Shown here piece by piece: positions 25,893 to 33,709 of a stretch of DNA of 64,000 nt; the stretch's first letter is position 1, and the number at the start of each line of letters is the position of its first letter. The stretch is from Thiemannella venezuelensis (GTDB lineage: Bacteria; Actinomycetota; Actinomycetes; Streptosporangiales; Streptosporangiaceae), in assembly GCF_014203605.1 (NCBI RefSeq), contig NZ_JACHJJ010000008.1:1-64000 (forward strand). The letters are read 5' to 3'. The notes beneath the pieces are model-generated. The model was not told the DNA's origin and searched no databases. It was given only the letters and a program-made list of their open reading frames with translations. The position numbers and the translations under genes are program-made.

Positions 25893-26504
25893 GTGACCGA
25901 GCGGGCGTACCACCACGGGAACCTGCGGGCAGCCTTGATCGAGGCGGGCCTGCGGCTCCTGGGCGAAGGAGGGGTCGAGGCGGTGGGCATCCGGAGCGCG
26001 GCGCGCATGGCCGGAGTCAGCCACGCCGCCCCGGCGCGCTACTTTCCGACGGCGACGAGCTTTCTGGCCGCCGTCGCGGCGGTCGGCTACGAGCGGCTCG
26101 CAGCCGCGCTGACCGAAGCCGCGGACTCCGCCGGGGACTCGCTCTCCGCCCTCCGCGCCGTGGGCCTGGCCTACGTCGGCTTCGCCCGCCGGGAACCGAA
26201 CACCTTCCGCGTGCTCACCCATCCGTCGCTGGCCGACAAATCCCAGCACCCCGATCTGCTCTCGGCGTCCGACCGCGCCTTCGACGTGCTGCACGCGGCC
26301 GTCCTGCGCGCGCAGGCCGACGGCCACCTCGGCCCCGCCGCCCCGGCGGCGCTGGCGCTGACGGCGTGGTCCACCGTGCACGGCATCAGCTCCCTCGTGG
26401 TCGACGACCAGCTCGCGGCGAAGGGCTACACCGGCGACCCGGACGACCTGGCGGAAGAGGTGCTCGCCACGTTGTTCCTGGGCATGCGGTCCGCGGAGAC
26501 CTGA
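25893..26504 (+). CDS. TetR family transcriptional regulator
   Basis: A 203-residue TetR-type repressor. The N-terminal HTH is plain: YHHGNLRAALIEAGLRLLGEGGVEAVGIRSAARMAGVS, then HAAPARYFPTATSFLAAVAA, followed by a C-terminal TetR_C-like ligand domain with WSTVHGISSLVVDDQL. GTG at 25893 is chosen as AGGAGGGG lies 6 bases upstream; a GTG at 25887 overlaps that site. It is divergent from the SDR gene and probably represses it and itself through the repeats between them. Confidence 0.88.
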   Translation: MTERAYHHGNLRAALIEAGLRLLGEGGVEAVGIRSAARMAGVSHAAPARYFPTATSFLAAVAAVGYERLAAALTEAADSAGDSLSALRAVGLAYVGFARREPNTFRVLTHPSLADKSQHPDLLSASDRAFDVLHAAVLRAQADGHLGPAAPAALALTAWSTVHGISSLVVDDQLAAKGYTGDPDDLAEEVLATLFLGMRSAET

Positions 26505-26527
26505 GCCGGGGCCTCCGCCGAGGCGCG

Positions 26528-27388
26528 TCACCATCCGCCTTCGAAGAAGGCCAGGAGCGCCGGGGCCGGGTCCGCCGCGGTGGCCGTGTTCGCCGCACCG
26601 ACGACGATCACGAGCAGCGACGACGACACCGCGAGGACGCCGGACGCCCCCAGCACGCGCCTCGTCCGCCTGTCGGACGGCCCCGTTCCCGCGAACCTCT
26701 TCCACGACGCGACGCCCACGCCGATGAGGACGGCCGCCACGACCGCGGCGACCGCGGCGAGCGCGACGTGGTACCGGGCGAAGTCTCCGATCATCACCTC
26801 CAGGGCGGGCGGAGTCCGGCCGCCCGCGTCCAGGGACTCGGCCAGCCGCCGCTTGACCTGGTCGAGCGTGCCGGAGAGCTCTCCGCCGGCTTCACCGGCC
26901 GCCAGCAGCGGCAGCAGCGAGGAGAAGGGCGCCACCGCCCCCTGGACGTTGGCCATCACCAGCGGCAACGAGCACAGCGTGAGCATCGTGACGAGAACGC
27001 CGGCCGACGCGAGGGCGGCCCTCCGCCCCGCCCCGAGACCGCCGGCCCTCAGGAACGCCCGCCAGAGGAGAACGCCGAGCGCGACGAGCACGATCAGCAA
27101 GGTCGCAGCGATCACGGCCTTGGCCGCGTGGTAGCGGAACCAGTAGTCGACGACCCGCTCCAGGCCCGGCGGGAAATCCCGGCCGCCGGACGCCCAGTAC
27201 GCGGTGAACGCCTCGCTGAAGGCGCCGCCGAGGTCGCGTTCGTCGGCGAAGCCGTCCGGGCCGCTCGCCGCCAGTGTGCGCGGAGCGACGACGAAGGCGG
27301 TGGCGAGGGCCGCCGTGAGGGCGACGAGTACGGCGAGTGCGCGACCGGGAAGACCGGCCGATCGCGACGGGACCGTGGAAGTGCGCAA
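26528..27388 (-). CDS. Membrane protein of unknown function with four helices
   Basis: A 286-residue protein with an N-terminal signal-anchor (ALAVLVALTAALATAFVVAP), an extracytoplasmic part containing GRDFPPGLERVVDYWFRYHAAKAV, and three further membrane helices (near residues 95, 135 and 205; the last at about 255). The segments VVDYWFRYHAAKAVIAA and MIGDFARYHVALAAVAA look like an internal repeat, so the protein may be a tandem duplication. I do not know its function. The TTG start at 27388 is supported by GAAGGAG 5 bases upstream. It is convergent with TetR and divergent from the kinase at 27686. Confidence 0.65.
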   Translation of the reverse strand: MRTSTVPSRSAGLPGRALAVLVALTAALATAFVVAPRTLAASGPDGFADERDLGGAFSEAFTAYWASGGRDFPPGLERVVDYWFRYHAAKAVIAATLLIVLVALGVLLWRAFLRAGGLGAGRRAALASAGVLVTMLTLCSLPLVMANVQGAVAPFSSLLPLLAAGEAGGELSGTLDQVKRRLAESLDAGGRTPPALEVMIGDFARYHVALAAVAAVVAAVLIGVGVASWKRFAGTGPSDRRTRRVLGASGVLAVSSSLLVIVVGAANTATAADPAPALLAFFEGGW

Positions 27389-27673
27389 GGAGACTCCTTC
27401 GGCTCGATCGAGTGGGTGGAAGGCGCACCGGCCTGCGGGCCCGCCGGCGGAGAGGATCCGCTCAGCCGGTCGTGCCCGCAGGCCGCTCGTGCGCGCCCGG
27501 CGGTTGTGGCGCCGCCGTCGTTGCGATCACCATTGCGCACCGGCGGTCGCCCGGTCATCGGGGTGCGCCGGACACTCGGAGGTGGGGCCTGCCCCACCTC
27601 CCGGGGCGGAGCGGACGGGTCCCGGCGCGCCCGCGATCATGCCGGTGTCCGGACTCGCCCCGGAACTCCGGAT

Positions 27674-27679
27674 TAGGCT
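27674..27679 (+). promoter_or_regulatory. Putative leaderless -10 element
   Basis: TAGGCT is 6 bases before the ATG of the sensor kinase, which lacks a Shine-Dalgarno. Confidence 0.4.
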
Positions 27680-27685
27680 GGGGCC

Positions 27686-29023
27686 ATGACCGGATCGTTC
27701 CCCTCTGCGGTCCGGCGCCGGTGGCGGCCGGACGCCAGATCCGTCTTCCGCATGGGGCGTCGCACGATCGTGGAGTCGCTGTACCTGCTCACCGCGCCGG
27801 TGACCGCCGCGGCCGGCCTGCTGCTGGTGCTCGCCGGTCTGTGCGCCGGAGCGGTCGGCCTGCTGCTGCCGGGCGGATCGCCGATCGTCGCCGGTGCTCT
27901 GGCGCCGGTGCGGTGGTCCGCCGGCATCGAGCGGTGGCGGATCGCCAAGGTGCTTCCACCGGCCGCCGGGACGGACGGCGCGGGCCGGCGGCGGGGGCCG
28001 GAGGAGACCGCCGCCGCGTCCGGCCCGGGGCTGTGGCTCGGCGTGGCGCACTCGGTGGTGATGCTCCCCGTCGCTCTGGTCACCTCGGTGACGACGGTGC
28101 TGTGGTGGTTCGCCGGCCTCGGCGGCGGCACGTCCGCCCTGCGCAACCTCTACTCGTCCGCCGGGCGGATGGAGCCCATGACCCTGACCGTGGGCGACGC
28201 CCGATCCCACATCGCCCTGAGCCTGGGGCTGACGTCACCGGCCGAGCGGCTCGCCTTCGGGACCGCGGTCGGCCTGCTGCTGCTGTCCACCCTGCCGTTG
28301 GCGACCCGGGCGTGTGTCGCCGTCCATGCCGGACTGGGGCGGGCCCTGCTGTCCGGCGCGTCCGCGTCGCGCCGCAGGACCAGCGGACCGGAGCGGGAGC
28401 GTGGCGCCTCCCGCGCGCAGGCCGCCGCGGTGGCGGCCGAGGCGACCGCGCTGCGCCGGCTCGAACGCGACATCCACGACGGGCCCCAGCAGCGGCTGGT
28501 CCGGCTGGCGATGGAACTGGGCCGCGCCCAGTACCACTTCGACAGCAGGCCGGAGGCCGTCCGCTCGGCACTCGCCGACGCGATCGTCCAGACCGAGGAG
28601 GCGCTGGAGGAGCTGCGCGCCCTGTCGCGGGGGATCGCACCGCCGATCCTCGCCGACCGCGGCCTGCGCGCGGCGCTCACCGCCCTGGCGGCGCGCTCGA
28701 CCGTACCCGTCGACCTCGATGCCGGCCCCCTGGACCGCCGGCCGGCCGCCGCCGTCGAGACGGCCGCGTACTTCGTGGTCGCCGAGGCTCTGACCAACGT
28801 GGCCAAGCACAGCCGCGCCGACCGGTGCACGATCGGGCTGCGCCACGGGGAGGGGACCTTGCGGGTCTGGGTGACGGACGACGGAGTGGGCGGCGCCGCG
28901 CTGGACAAGGGGCACGGACTGCGGGGGCTGGAGGACCGCCTGCACGCGGCCGGCGGCCGGCTGCGGATCACCAGTCCCCGCGGCGGCCCGACGACGATCA
29001 CCGCGGAACTGCCGTGCCGCTGA
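27686..29023 (+). CDS. NarL-type sensor histidine kinase
   Basis: A 445-residue kinase. The N-terminal half is a putative sensor domain with about four helices (YLLTAPVTAAAGLLLVLAGL near residue 32; the GLWLGVAHSVVMLPVALVTS helix near 115). The dimerisation/phospho-acceptor box is LRRLERDIHDGPQQRLVRLA with His264, followed by EALEELRALSRGIAPPIL and an HATPase with VAEALTNVAKHS and TDDGVGGA. It overlaps the response-regulator gene downstream. Its beginning resembles the fragment at 1-68, so the window holds two kinases of this type. The signal is unknown. Confidence 0.88.
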   Translation: MTGSFPSAVRRRWRPDARSVFRMGRRTIVESLYLLTAPVTAAAGLLLVLAGLCAGAVGLLLPGGSPIVAGALAPVRWSAGIERWRIAKVLPPAAGTDGAGRRRGPEETAAASGPGLWLGVAHSVVMLPVALVTSVTTVLWWFAGLGGGTSALRNLYSSAGRMEPMTLTVGDARSHIALSLGLTSPAERLAFGTAVGLLLLSTLPLATRACVAVHAGLGRALLSGASASRRRTSGPERERGASRAQAAAVAAEATALRRLERDIHDGPQQRLVRLAMELGRAQYHFDSRPEAVRSALADAIVQTEEALEELRALSRGIAPPILADRGLRAALTALAARSTVPVDLDAGPLDRRPAAAVETAAYFVVAEALTNVAKHSRADRCTIGLRHGEGTLRVWVTDDGVGGAALDKGHGLRGLEDRLHAAGGRLRITSPRGGPTTITAELPCR

Positions 29024-29709
29024 ACCCGCCCGGCCCACCGCCGGACCGCACGGCCCGCGGTCCGCTGCGGATCGTCCTGGCCGACGACGCGGTACTGCTG
29101 CGCGAGGGCCTGGTCCGCCTGCTCACCGAGGACGGCCATCAGGTGGTGGCCGCGGTCGGTGACGGTCCGGCCCTGGTCGAGGCCGTGCTCGAACACCGCC
29201 CGGACGTGTCGATCGTCGATGTGCGGATGCCGCCGGCCTACACGGACGAGGGCCTGCGCGCGGCGATCACGGCCCGCTCGCGGTTGCCCGGCGCCCCCAT
29301 GCTCGTGCTCAGCCAGTACGTGGAGGCGTCCTACGCCGGTGATCTGCTCGCGGACGGCTCCGGCTCGGTCGGGTACCTGCTGAAGAACCGGGTCTCCCGG
29401 GTGGAGGAGTTCCTGGACGCCCTCGACCGGGTCGCCCGGGGCGCGACGGTGCTCGACCCGCAGGTCGTCGCGCAACTGCTGGCCGGGCAGCGCCGGGACG
29501 ACGCCCTGGAGGCGCTGACCTCGCGTGAACGGCAGCTCCTGGCGCTGATGGCCGAGGGGCATTCCAACACGGCCATCGCCGAGCGGCTGGTGGTCTCCGC
29601 CAGCACGGTGGAGAAGCACATCGGCAATGTCTTCACCAAGCTCGGCCTGCCGCCCGACGACTCCCGGCACCGTCGGGTGCTCGCCGTCCTCGCCTACCTC
29701 GGAGCCTGA
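29014..29709 (+). CDS. LuxR/NarL-type response regulator
   Basis: A 231-residue regulator: receiver with ADDAVLLREGLVRLL and phospho-acceptor Asp in VSIVDVRMPP, a lysine in YLLKNRVS, and a C-terminal LuxR HTH (LTSRERQLLALMAEGHSNTAIAERLVVSASTVEKH). The GTG at 29014 lies inside the end of the kinase gene, giving a 10-base overlap and co-translation. A Pro-rich stretch of about 15 residues precedes the receiver. The targets are unknown. Confidence 0.88.
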   Translation: MPLNPPGPPPDRTARGPLRIVLADDAVLLREGLVRLLTEDGHQVVAAVGDGPALVEAVLEHRPDVSIVDVRMPPAYTDEGLRAAITARSRLPGAPMLVLSQYVEASYAGDLLADGSGSVGYLLKNRVSRVEEFLDALDRVARGATVLDPQVVAQLLAGQRRDDALEALTSRERQLLALMAEGHSNTAIAERLVVSASTVEKHIGNVFTKLGLPPDDSRHRRVLAVLAYLGA

Positions 29710-29758
29710 CGGCGGCACGTCCGCTCCGGATCCGCCGGCATCGCGCTGGGCCCGCCCG

Positions 29759-30721
29759 TCACCCGCCGTCCGCGCCGGGGCGGGTCCGCGAGCGGAAGGT
29801 GCGGCGGTAGTTGTCCGGGGGCACGCCGACCGTGCGGTTGAAGTGCCGGCGCAGCGTCGTGGCGGTGCCCATGCCGGTGGCCTCCGCGATGGCGTCGACG
29901 CTGTCGTCGGTGGTCTCCAGCAGCTCCTGGGCGTGGCGGATCCGCTGGGTCAGCAGCCACTGCAGCGGGGTGGTGCCGGTCACCGACCTGAAGTGCCGGC
30001 CCAGGTTGCGCGAGCTCATCCGCGCCCGGCGGGCCAGGTCCTCCACGGTCAGCGGGCGGTCCAGCCGTTCGATCACCCAGGGGAGCAGGTCGGCGAGCGG
30101 GTGGTTGCCCGGGGCGGGCACCGGGGTGGTGACGAACTGGGCCTGGCCGCCGTCCCGGTGCGGCGGCACGACCAGGCGGCGGGCGAGCGCGTTGGCGACC
30201 GACGACCCGTGGTCGAGGCGGACCAGGTGCAGGCACAGGTCCATGGCGGCGGCTTTGCCCGCGGAGGTGAGGACGCTGCCGTTGTCCACGTACAGGACGT
30301 CCGGGTCCACCTCCACCCGGGGATGGCGGACGGCCAGGTCCCGGGCGTGCGCCCAGTGCGTGGTCGCGCGCCTGCCGTCCAGCAGGCCGGCGGCGGCCAG
30401 CACGAACGCGCCCGTGCAGAGGGAGGCCACACGCGCGCCGGCCTCGTGGGCCGCGCGCACCGCGTCGACCAGGTCGGCGGGTGGATCCACGTCGATGTCG
30501 GCCCAGCCCGGCACGATCACGGTGTCGGCATGCGGAAGCCGGTCGAGACCGTGGTCGGGCTCCAGCCGGAACCGGCCGACCCGCACGGCGGCCGGTCCGC
30601 AGACGAGGACGCTGTACCAGGGACCGGCCGCGCCGGTGGGGGCGGCCCCGAAGACCTCGCACGCCAGGGACAGCTCGAAGTGCAGCATTCCGTCGGTGAC
30701 GGCCACCGCGACAGTGCTCAT
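29759..30721 (-). CDS. GlxA family transcriptional regulator (DJ-1/PfpI plus AraC)
   Basis: A 320-residue protein with an N-terminal DJ-1/PfpI-like domain (residues 1-165; DGMLHFELSLACEVFG, GARVASLCTGAFVLAAAGLL with the class cysteine, RRATTHWAHARDLA) and a C-terminal AraC double HTH (LTVEDLARRARMSSRNLGRHF, IAEATGMGTATTLRRHFNRT). GlxA-type regulators sense a small metabolite, but the ligand differs between members. It is divergent from the saccharopine-dehydrogenase-like gene. A perfect 9-base inverted repeat and a TACAAT -10 overlap its start, consistent with autoregulation. Confidence 0.9.
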   Translation of the reverse strand: MSTVAVAVTDGMLHFELSLACEVFGAAPTGAAGPWYSVLVCGPAAVRVGRFRLEPDHGLDRLPHADTVIVPGWADIDVDPPADLVDAVRAAHEAGARVASLCTGAFVLAAAGLLDGRRATTHWAHARDLAVRHPRVEVDPDVLYVDNGSVLTSAGKAAAMDLCLHLVRLDHGSSVANALARRLVVPPHRDGGQAQFVTTPVPAPGNHPLADLLPWVIERLDRPLTVEDLARRARMSSRNLGRHFRSVTGTTPLQWLLTQRIRHAQELLETTDDSVDAIAEATGMGTATTLRRHFNRTVGVPPDNYRRTFRSRTRPGADGG

Positions 30722-30755
30722 GTCCGGAATTGTATGGGTGATGGCGTTCCGGACA
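30721..30755. promoter_or_regulatory. Inverted repeat and -10 element at the GlxA-type gene start
   Basis: TGTCCGGAA (30721-30729) and TTCCGGACA (30747-30755) are perfect inverted arms separated by 17 bases. Between them on the minus strand is TACAAT, 7 bases before the ATG. A protein on both arms would block the polymerase. Confidence 0.55.
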
Positions 30756-30834
30756 CTCGTCGGGAGAACCGGCCCTTGCCAGGATGTTCACGGCAGATCG
30801 CAGCAGCAGATCATCCGGACCGGGAGGAGAACCC

Positions 30835-31863
30835 GTGGGATCAGGGCTCATGGTGGCGGTGTTCGGCGCGTACGGGCACACCGGGCGCTTCGTGGTGGCG
30901 GAGCTGCGGCGCCGCGGGTTCGTCCCGGTCCTGTCCGGGCGCGACGCCGGCAAGCTGAAGGCGTCGGCGTCCGGATCCGGGCTGGAGGCCCGCCCGGCGT
31001 CGGTCGACGACCCGGCCTCGCTCGACCGCGCGCTGGCCGGCGCGGCGGCCGTGGTCAACTGCGCCGGCCCCTTCGCCGTGACGGCCGCCCCCGTGATCGA
31101 GGCGGCACTGCGCGCCGGGATCCCGTACGTGGACGTGGCGGCCGAGATCGAGGCCAACGCCGACACGTTCACGCACTTCGCGGAACGCTCCCGCGCCGCG
31201 GGAGCGGTGATCGTCCCGGCGATGGCCTTCTACGGCGGCCTCGGCGACCTGCTGACCACCGCCGCGATGGGCGACTGGACGGAGGCGGACGAGGCGCACA
31301 TCGCCTACGGGCTGAGCGGCTGGCACCCCACCGCCGGGACGCGCGCCGCGGGCGCGGTCTCCCGGCGGCGCCGGGACGGCCGGCGCGTCCGCTACACGGA
31401 CGGCCGGCTGGAGTACCGCCATGACGACCCGCCGACCCTGGAGTGGCCCTTCCCCGACCCGGTGGGCCCCCGGGCCGTCATCGGGGAGTTCACGATGGCC
31501 GACGTCGTCACGGTTCCCAGCCACCTGTCCATCCCCGAGGTGTGCACCTACATGACGGTCGAGGCGGCCAGGGACCTGTCGGCCCCGGACACACCGGAGC
31601 CGGAGCCGGCCGACGAGCTGGGGCGGTCGGCGCAGACCTTCCTCGTCGACGTCGTCGTGCGCTCCGCCGGCGACGAACGGCGCGCCGTGGCCAGGGGCCG
31701 GGACATCTACGCCGTCACCGCGCCGCTCGTGGTGGAGGCGGTCGACCGCATCCTCACCGGGCGGACCAGGACGGCCGGTGTCGCCTCCGCCGGAGAGATC
31801 TTCGACGCGCCCGACTTCCTCCGCGCGCTGTCGCCGCACATCTCCCTGGAGCTGCACCCGTAG
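30835..31863 (+). CDS. Saccharopine dehydrogenase-like NAD(P)-binding protein
   Basis: A 342-residue protein with a Rossmann N-terminus (LMVAVFGAYGHTGRFVVAELRRRG), NCAGPFAVTAAPVIEAALRAGIPYVDVAAE typical of the saccharopine dehydrogenase NADP-binding family, and a C-terminal part without recognised catalytic residues. Related proteins include trans-enoyl reductases and reductases of unknown substrate. The GTG at 30835 has GGGAGGAGA upstream; an ATG at 30850 is an alternative. It is divergent from the GlxA regulator across a spacer with that regulator's probable operator, so it is the likely target. Confidence 0.8.
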   Translation: MGSGLMVAVFGAYGHTGRFVVAELRRRGFVPVLSGRDAGKLKASASGSGLEARPASVDDPASLDRALAGAAAVVNCAGPFAVTAAPVIEAALRAGIPYVDVAAEIEANADTFTHFAERSRAAGAVIVPAMAFYGGLGDLLTTAAMGDWTEADEAHIAYGLSGWHPTAGTRAAGAVSRRRRDGRRVRYTDGRLEYRHDDPPTLEWPFPDPVGPRAVIGEFTMADVVTVPSHLSIPEVCTYMTVEAARDLSAPDTPEPEPADELGRSAQTFLVDVVVRSAGDERRAVARGRDIYAVTAPLVVEAVDRILTGRTRTAGVASAGEIFDAPDFLRALSPHISLELHP

Positions 31864-31894
31864 CGGCCGGACCGCCCCGGGGCCTTGTCCGGTG

Positions 31895-32308
31895 CTACTC
31901 CGCGTAGGGCTGGTCCTCTCCCTGGGCGCTGTAGCCGAGGCTCCAGATGTAGCCGTCGGGGTCCGCGAAGGAACCGCCGTACCCGCCCCACGCCAGGGGG
32001 CCGGCGGGCTTGAGGATCGCGGCGCCGGCCTTCGCGGCCTCCTCCATGATCTCGTCGACCCGCGCCTCGCTGCGGACCACGTAGGTGAGGACCAGCCCGC
32101 TGAAGCCGCCGCCCTCCGGGCTCGTGCCCACCTGGTCGGCCAGGCCTTCGCGGCCGTAGAAGCCGACGGGCGTGCCGCCGTCCGGCTCGAAGAAGACCGA
32201 GACGCCGTAGTCCTGCTGGATCTTCCAGCCGAGGCCCTCCGTGTAGAACCGCTTGGACTGCTCCATGTCCCGGACGCCGAGAAGGATCGAGCTCACGTGC
32301 GCTTTCAT
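31895..32308 (-). CDS. VOC family (glyoxalase-like) protein
   Basis: A 137-residue protein of the vicinal-oxygen-chelate fold. It has the two beta-alpha-beta-beta-beta halves: SSILLGVRDMEQSKRFYTEGLGWKI and LVLTYVVRSEARVDEIMEEAAKAGAAI, ending SFADPDGYIWSLGYS. The His/Glu metal ligands of true glyoxalases are not clear, so it may be a resistance or binding protein. It is divergent from the DUF418 gene at 32554; the spacer holds two long inverted repeats. Confidence 0.85.
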   Translation of the reverse strand: MKAHVSSILLGVRDMEQSKRFYTEGLGWKIQQDYGVSVFFEPDGGTPVGFYGREGLADQVGTSPEGGGFSGLVLTYVVRSEARVDEIMEEAAKAGAAILKPAGPLAWGGYGGSFADPDGYIWSLGYSAQGEDQPYAE

Positions 32309-32423
32309 GCCTTGTCTCCTCTGTGCTCGGTGCTGCCCGCGGAAACCAGGCTAGGACGGCCCCGCGGCCGCCGCTTCTTCATTCCTGACCGGTTCGACCG
32401 GCCGTCCACCCGGCGGCCGCTGC

Positions 32424-32457
32424 CCGCCGCCATCCTCCGAACGGAGGATGGCGGCGG
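32424..32457. promoter_or_regulatory. Perfect 16-base-arm inverted repeat
   Basis: Left arm CCGCCGCCATCCTCCG and its exact complement on the right are separated only by AA. It lies between divergent genes, not after a gene, so it is more likely an operator or a 5' leader hairpin than a terminator. Confidence 0.55.
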
Positions 32458-32467
32458 TCGTCCGTCT

Positions 32468-32503
32468 GCCGCCGGATTGCGCACGATCGCATGATCCGGC
32501 GGC
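32468..32503. promoter_or_regulatory. Second inverted repeat upstream of DUF418-kinase operon
   Basis: GCCGCCGGAT (32468-32477) and ATCCGGCGGC (32494-32503) are perfect 10-base arms around a 16-base spacer, which itself holds the small dyad TGCG/CGCA. It is 10 bases after the first inverted repeat and 50 bases before the DUF418 start. Confidence 0.5.
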
Positions 32504-32553
32504 CGGTGCCCTTCTCGCACACTCGGTGAGAACCCGTCGAACCGAGGAGAGAC

Positions 32554-33696
32554 ATGGTTTCCACACCGGGACTGCGGCCGGTCCGGGAAGGCGAGCGACA
32601 ACTCGCCCCCGACCTCGCCCGAGGGGTCATGCTGGCGCTGATCGCCGTGGCCAACTCCGCCCTCTACCTGTACGGCCGCCCGTACGGCATGCGGCAGCAC
32701 GTCATCGAGCACGGCCTGCCGGACCGGGTGACCGCGGCACTGACCATGACGTTCGTGGACGGCCGGGCCTACCCGATGTTCGCCGCGCTGTTCGGCTATG
32801 GCATGGTGCAGATCTGGAACCGGCGGCGCGACGAGGAGGAGGGGCGGCGGGTCCTGAAGCGGCGGAGCCTGTGGCTGCTGCTGTTCGGGGCGGTCCACGC
32901 CGTGCTGCTGTTCTCCGGGGACGTGCTCGGGGTCTACGGACTGCTCGGGCTCGCGATCGTCCGGTTGCTGCGCGTGCGCGACCGCACCCTGCTGGTCCTC
33001 GCCGGCGTCTGGCTCGTCCCCGTCGCCCTGCTGTCCGCCCTGGCCTACAACACGCCCCGGGCCACGCAGGAGCGGACCATCTTCTGGTCGCTCGCGGCCG
33101 AGGACCCGCTGACGGCGCTGACCTTGCGGCCGATCGAGTGGCTGATGACCCCGGTCGGGATGACGGGCGTGTTCACCGCCGGGCTCGTGGGCGTCTGGGC
33201 GGGACGGCGGGATCTCCTGTCCGCGCCGGACGGGCTGCTGCGGCGGGCCGCGGTGTGGGGACCGCTCGCCGGGACGCTCGGCGGGCTGCCCGTGGGCCTG
33301 ACCGCGACCGGCTTCCTCGACGTGGAGGGTCCCGTCACGGTGATGGCGCTCAACGCCGTCCACATGGTGACCGGCATCGCCGCCGGCCTGGGGTACGCGG
33401 CCCTGATCGCCCTGCTCGCGCGGCGGATCGGGACGCGGCGCGGGCCGCTGGTGACCGCGCTGTCGGCCTGCGGCCAGCGCTCGATGACGAGTTACCTTCT
33501 CCAGTCGGTGGTGTTCGTGGCGCTTCTGCCCCCTTATACGATCGGGCTGGGCGGATGGCTGGGATCCGCTGCCACGGTCGCGCTGGCGGTCGGCACGTGG
33601 GCCGCGACGGTGGTCGCGGCCGAGTTCATGCGCAGGGCCGGGATGCGCGGACCCGCCGAGGCGCTGCTGCGGCGCCTGGCCTATCCGCGCCGGTGA
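32554..33696 (+). CDS. DUF418 family membrane protein
   Basis: A 380-residue multi-pass membrane protein of the DUF418/YeiB family: APDLARGVMLALIAVANSAL near residue 20, FVDGRAYPMFAALFGYGM near residue 65, and the C-terminal DUF418 motif CGQRSMTSYLLQSVVFVALL near residue 305. The ATG at 32554 has GAGGAG 5 bases upstream. It lies 13 bases before a NarL-type kinase and response regulator on the same strand, so the three probably form one operon; a sensory or signal-linked transport role for the membrane protein is inference. Confidence 0.85.
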   Translation: MVSTPGLRPVREGERQLAPDLARGVMLALIAVANSALYLYGRPYGMRQHVIEHGLPDRVTAALTMTFVDGRAYPMFAALFGYGMVQIWNRRRDEEEGRRVLKRRSLWLLLFGAVHAVLLFSGDVLGVYGLLGLAIVRLLRVRDRTLLVLAGVWLVPVALLSALAYNTPRATQERTIFWSLAAEDPLTALTLRPIEWLMTPVGMTGVFTAGLVGVWAGRRDLLSAPDGLLRRAAVWGPLAGTLGGLPVGLTATGFLDVEGPVTVMALNAVHMVTGIAAGLGYAALIALLARRIGTRRGPLVTALSACGQRSMTSYLLQSVVFVALLPPYTIGLGGWLGSAATVALAVGTWAATVVAAEFMRRAGMRGPAEALLRRLAYPRR

Positions 33697-33709
33697 GAGC
33701 GAGGGCGAC

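Noticed and set aside
32385..32400. GGTTCGA-like stretch resembling a tRNA T-loop
   Set aside because: No acceptor or anticodon arms can be paired around it.
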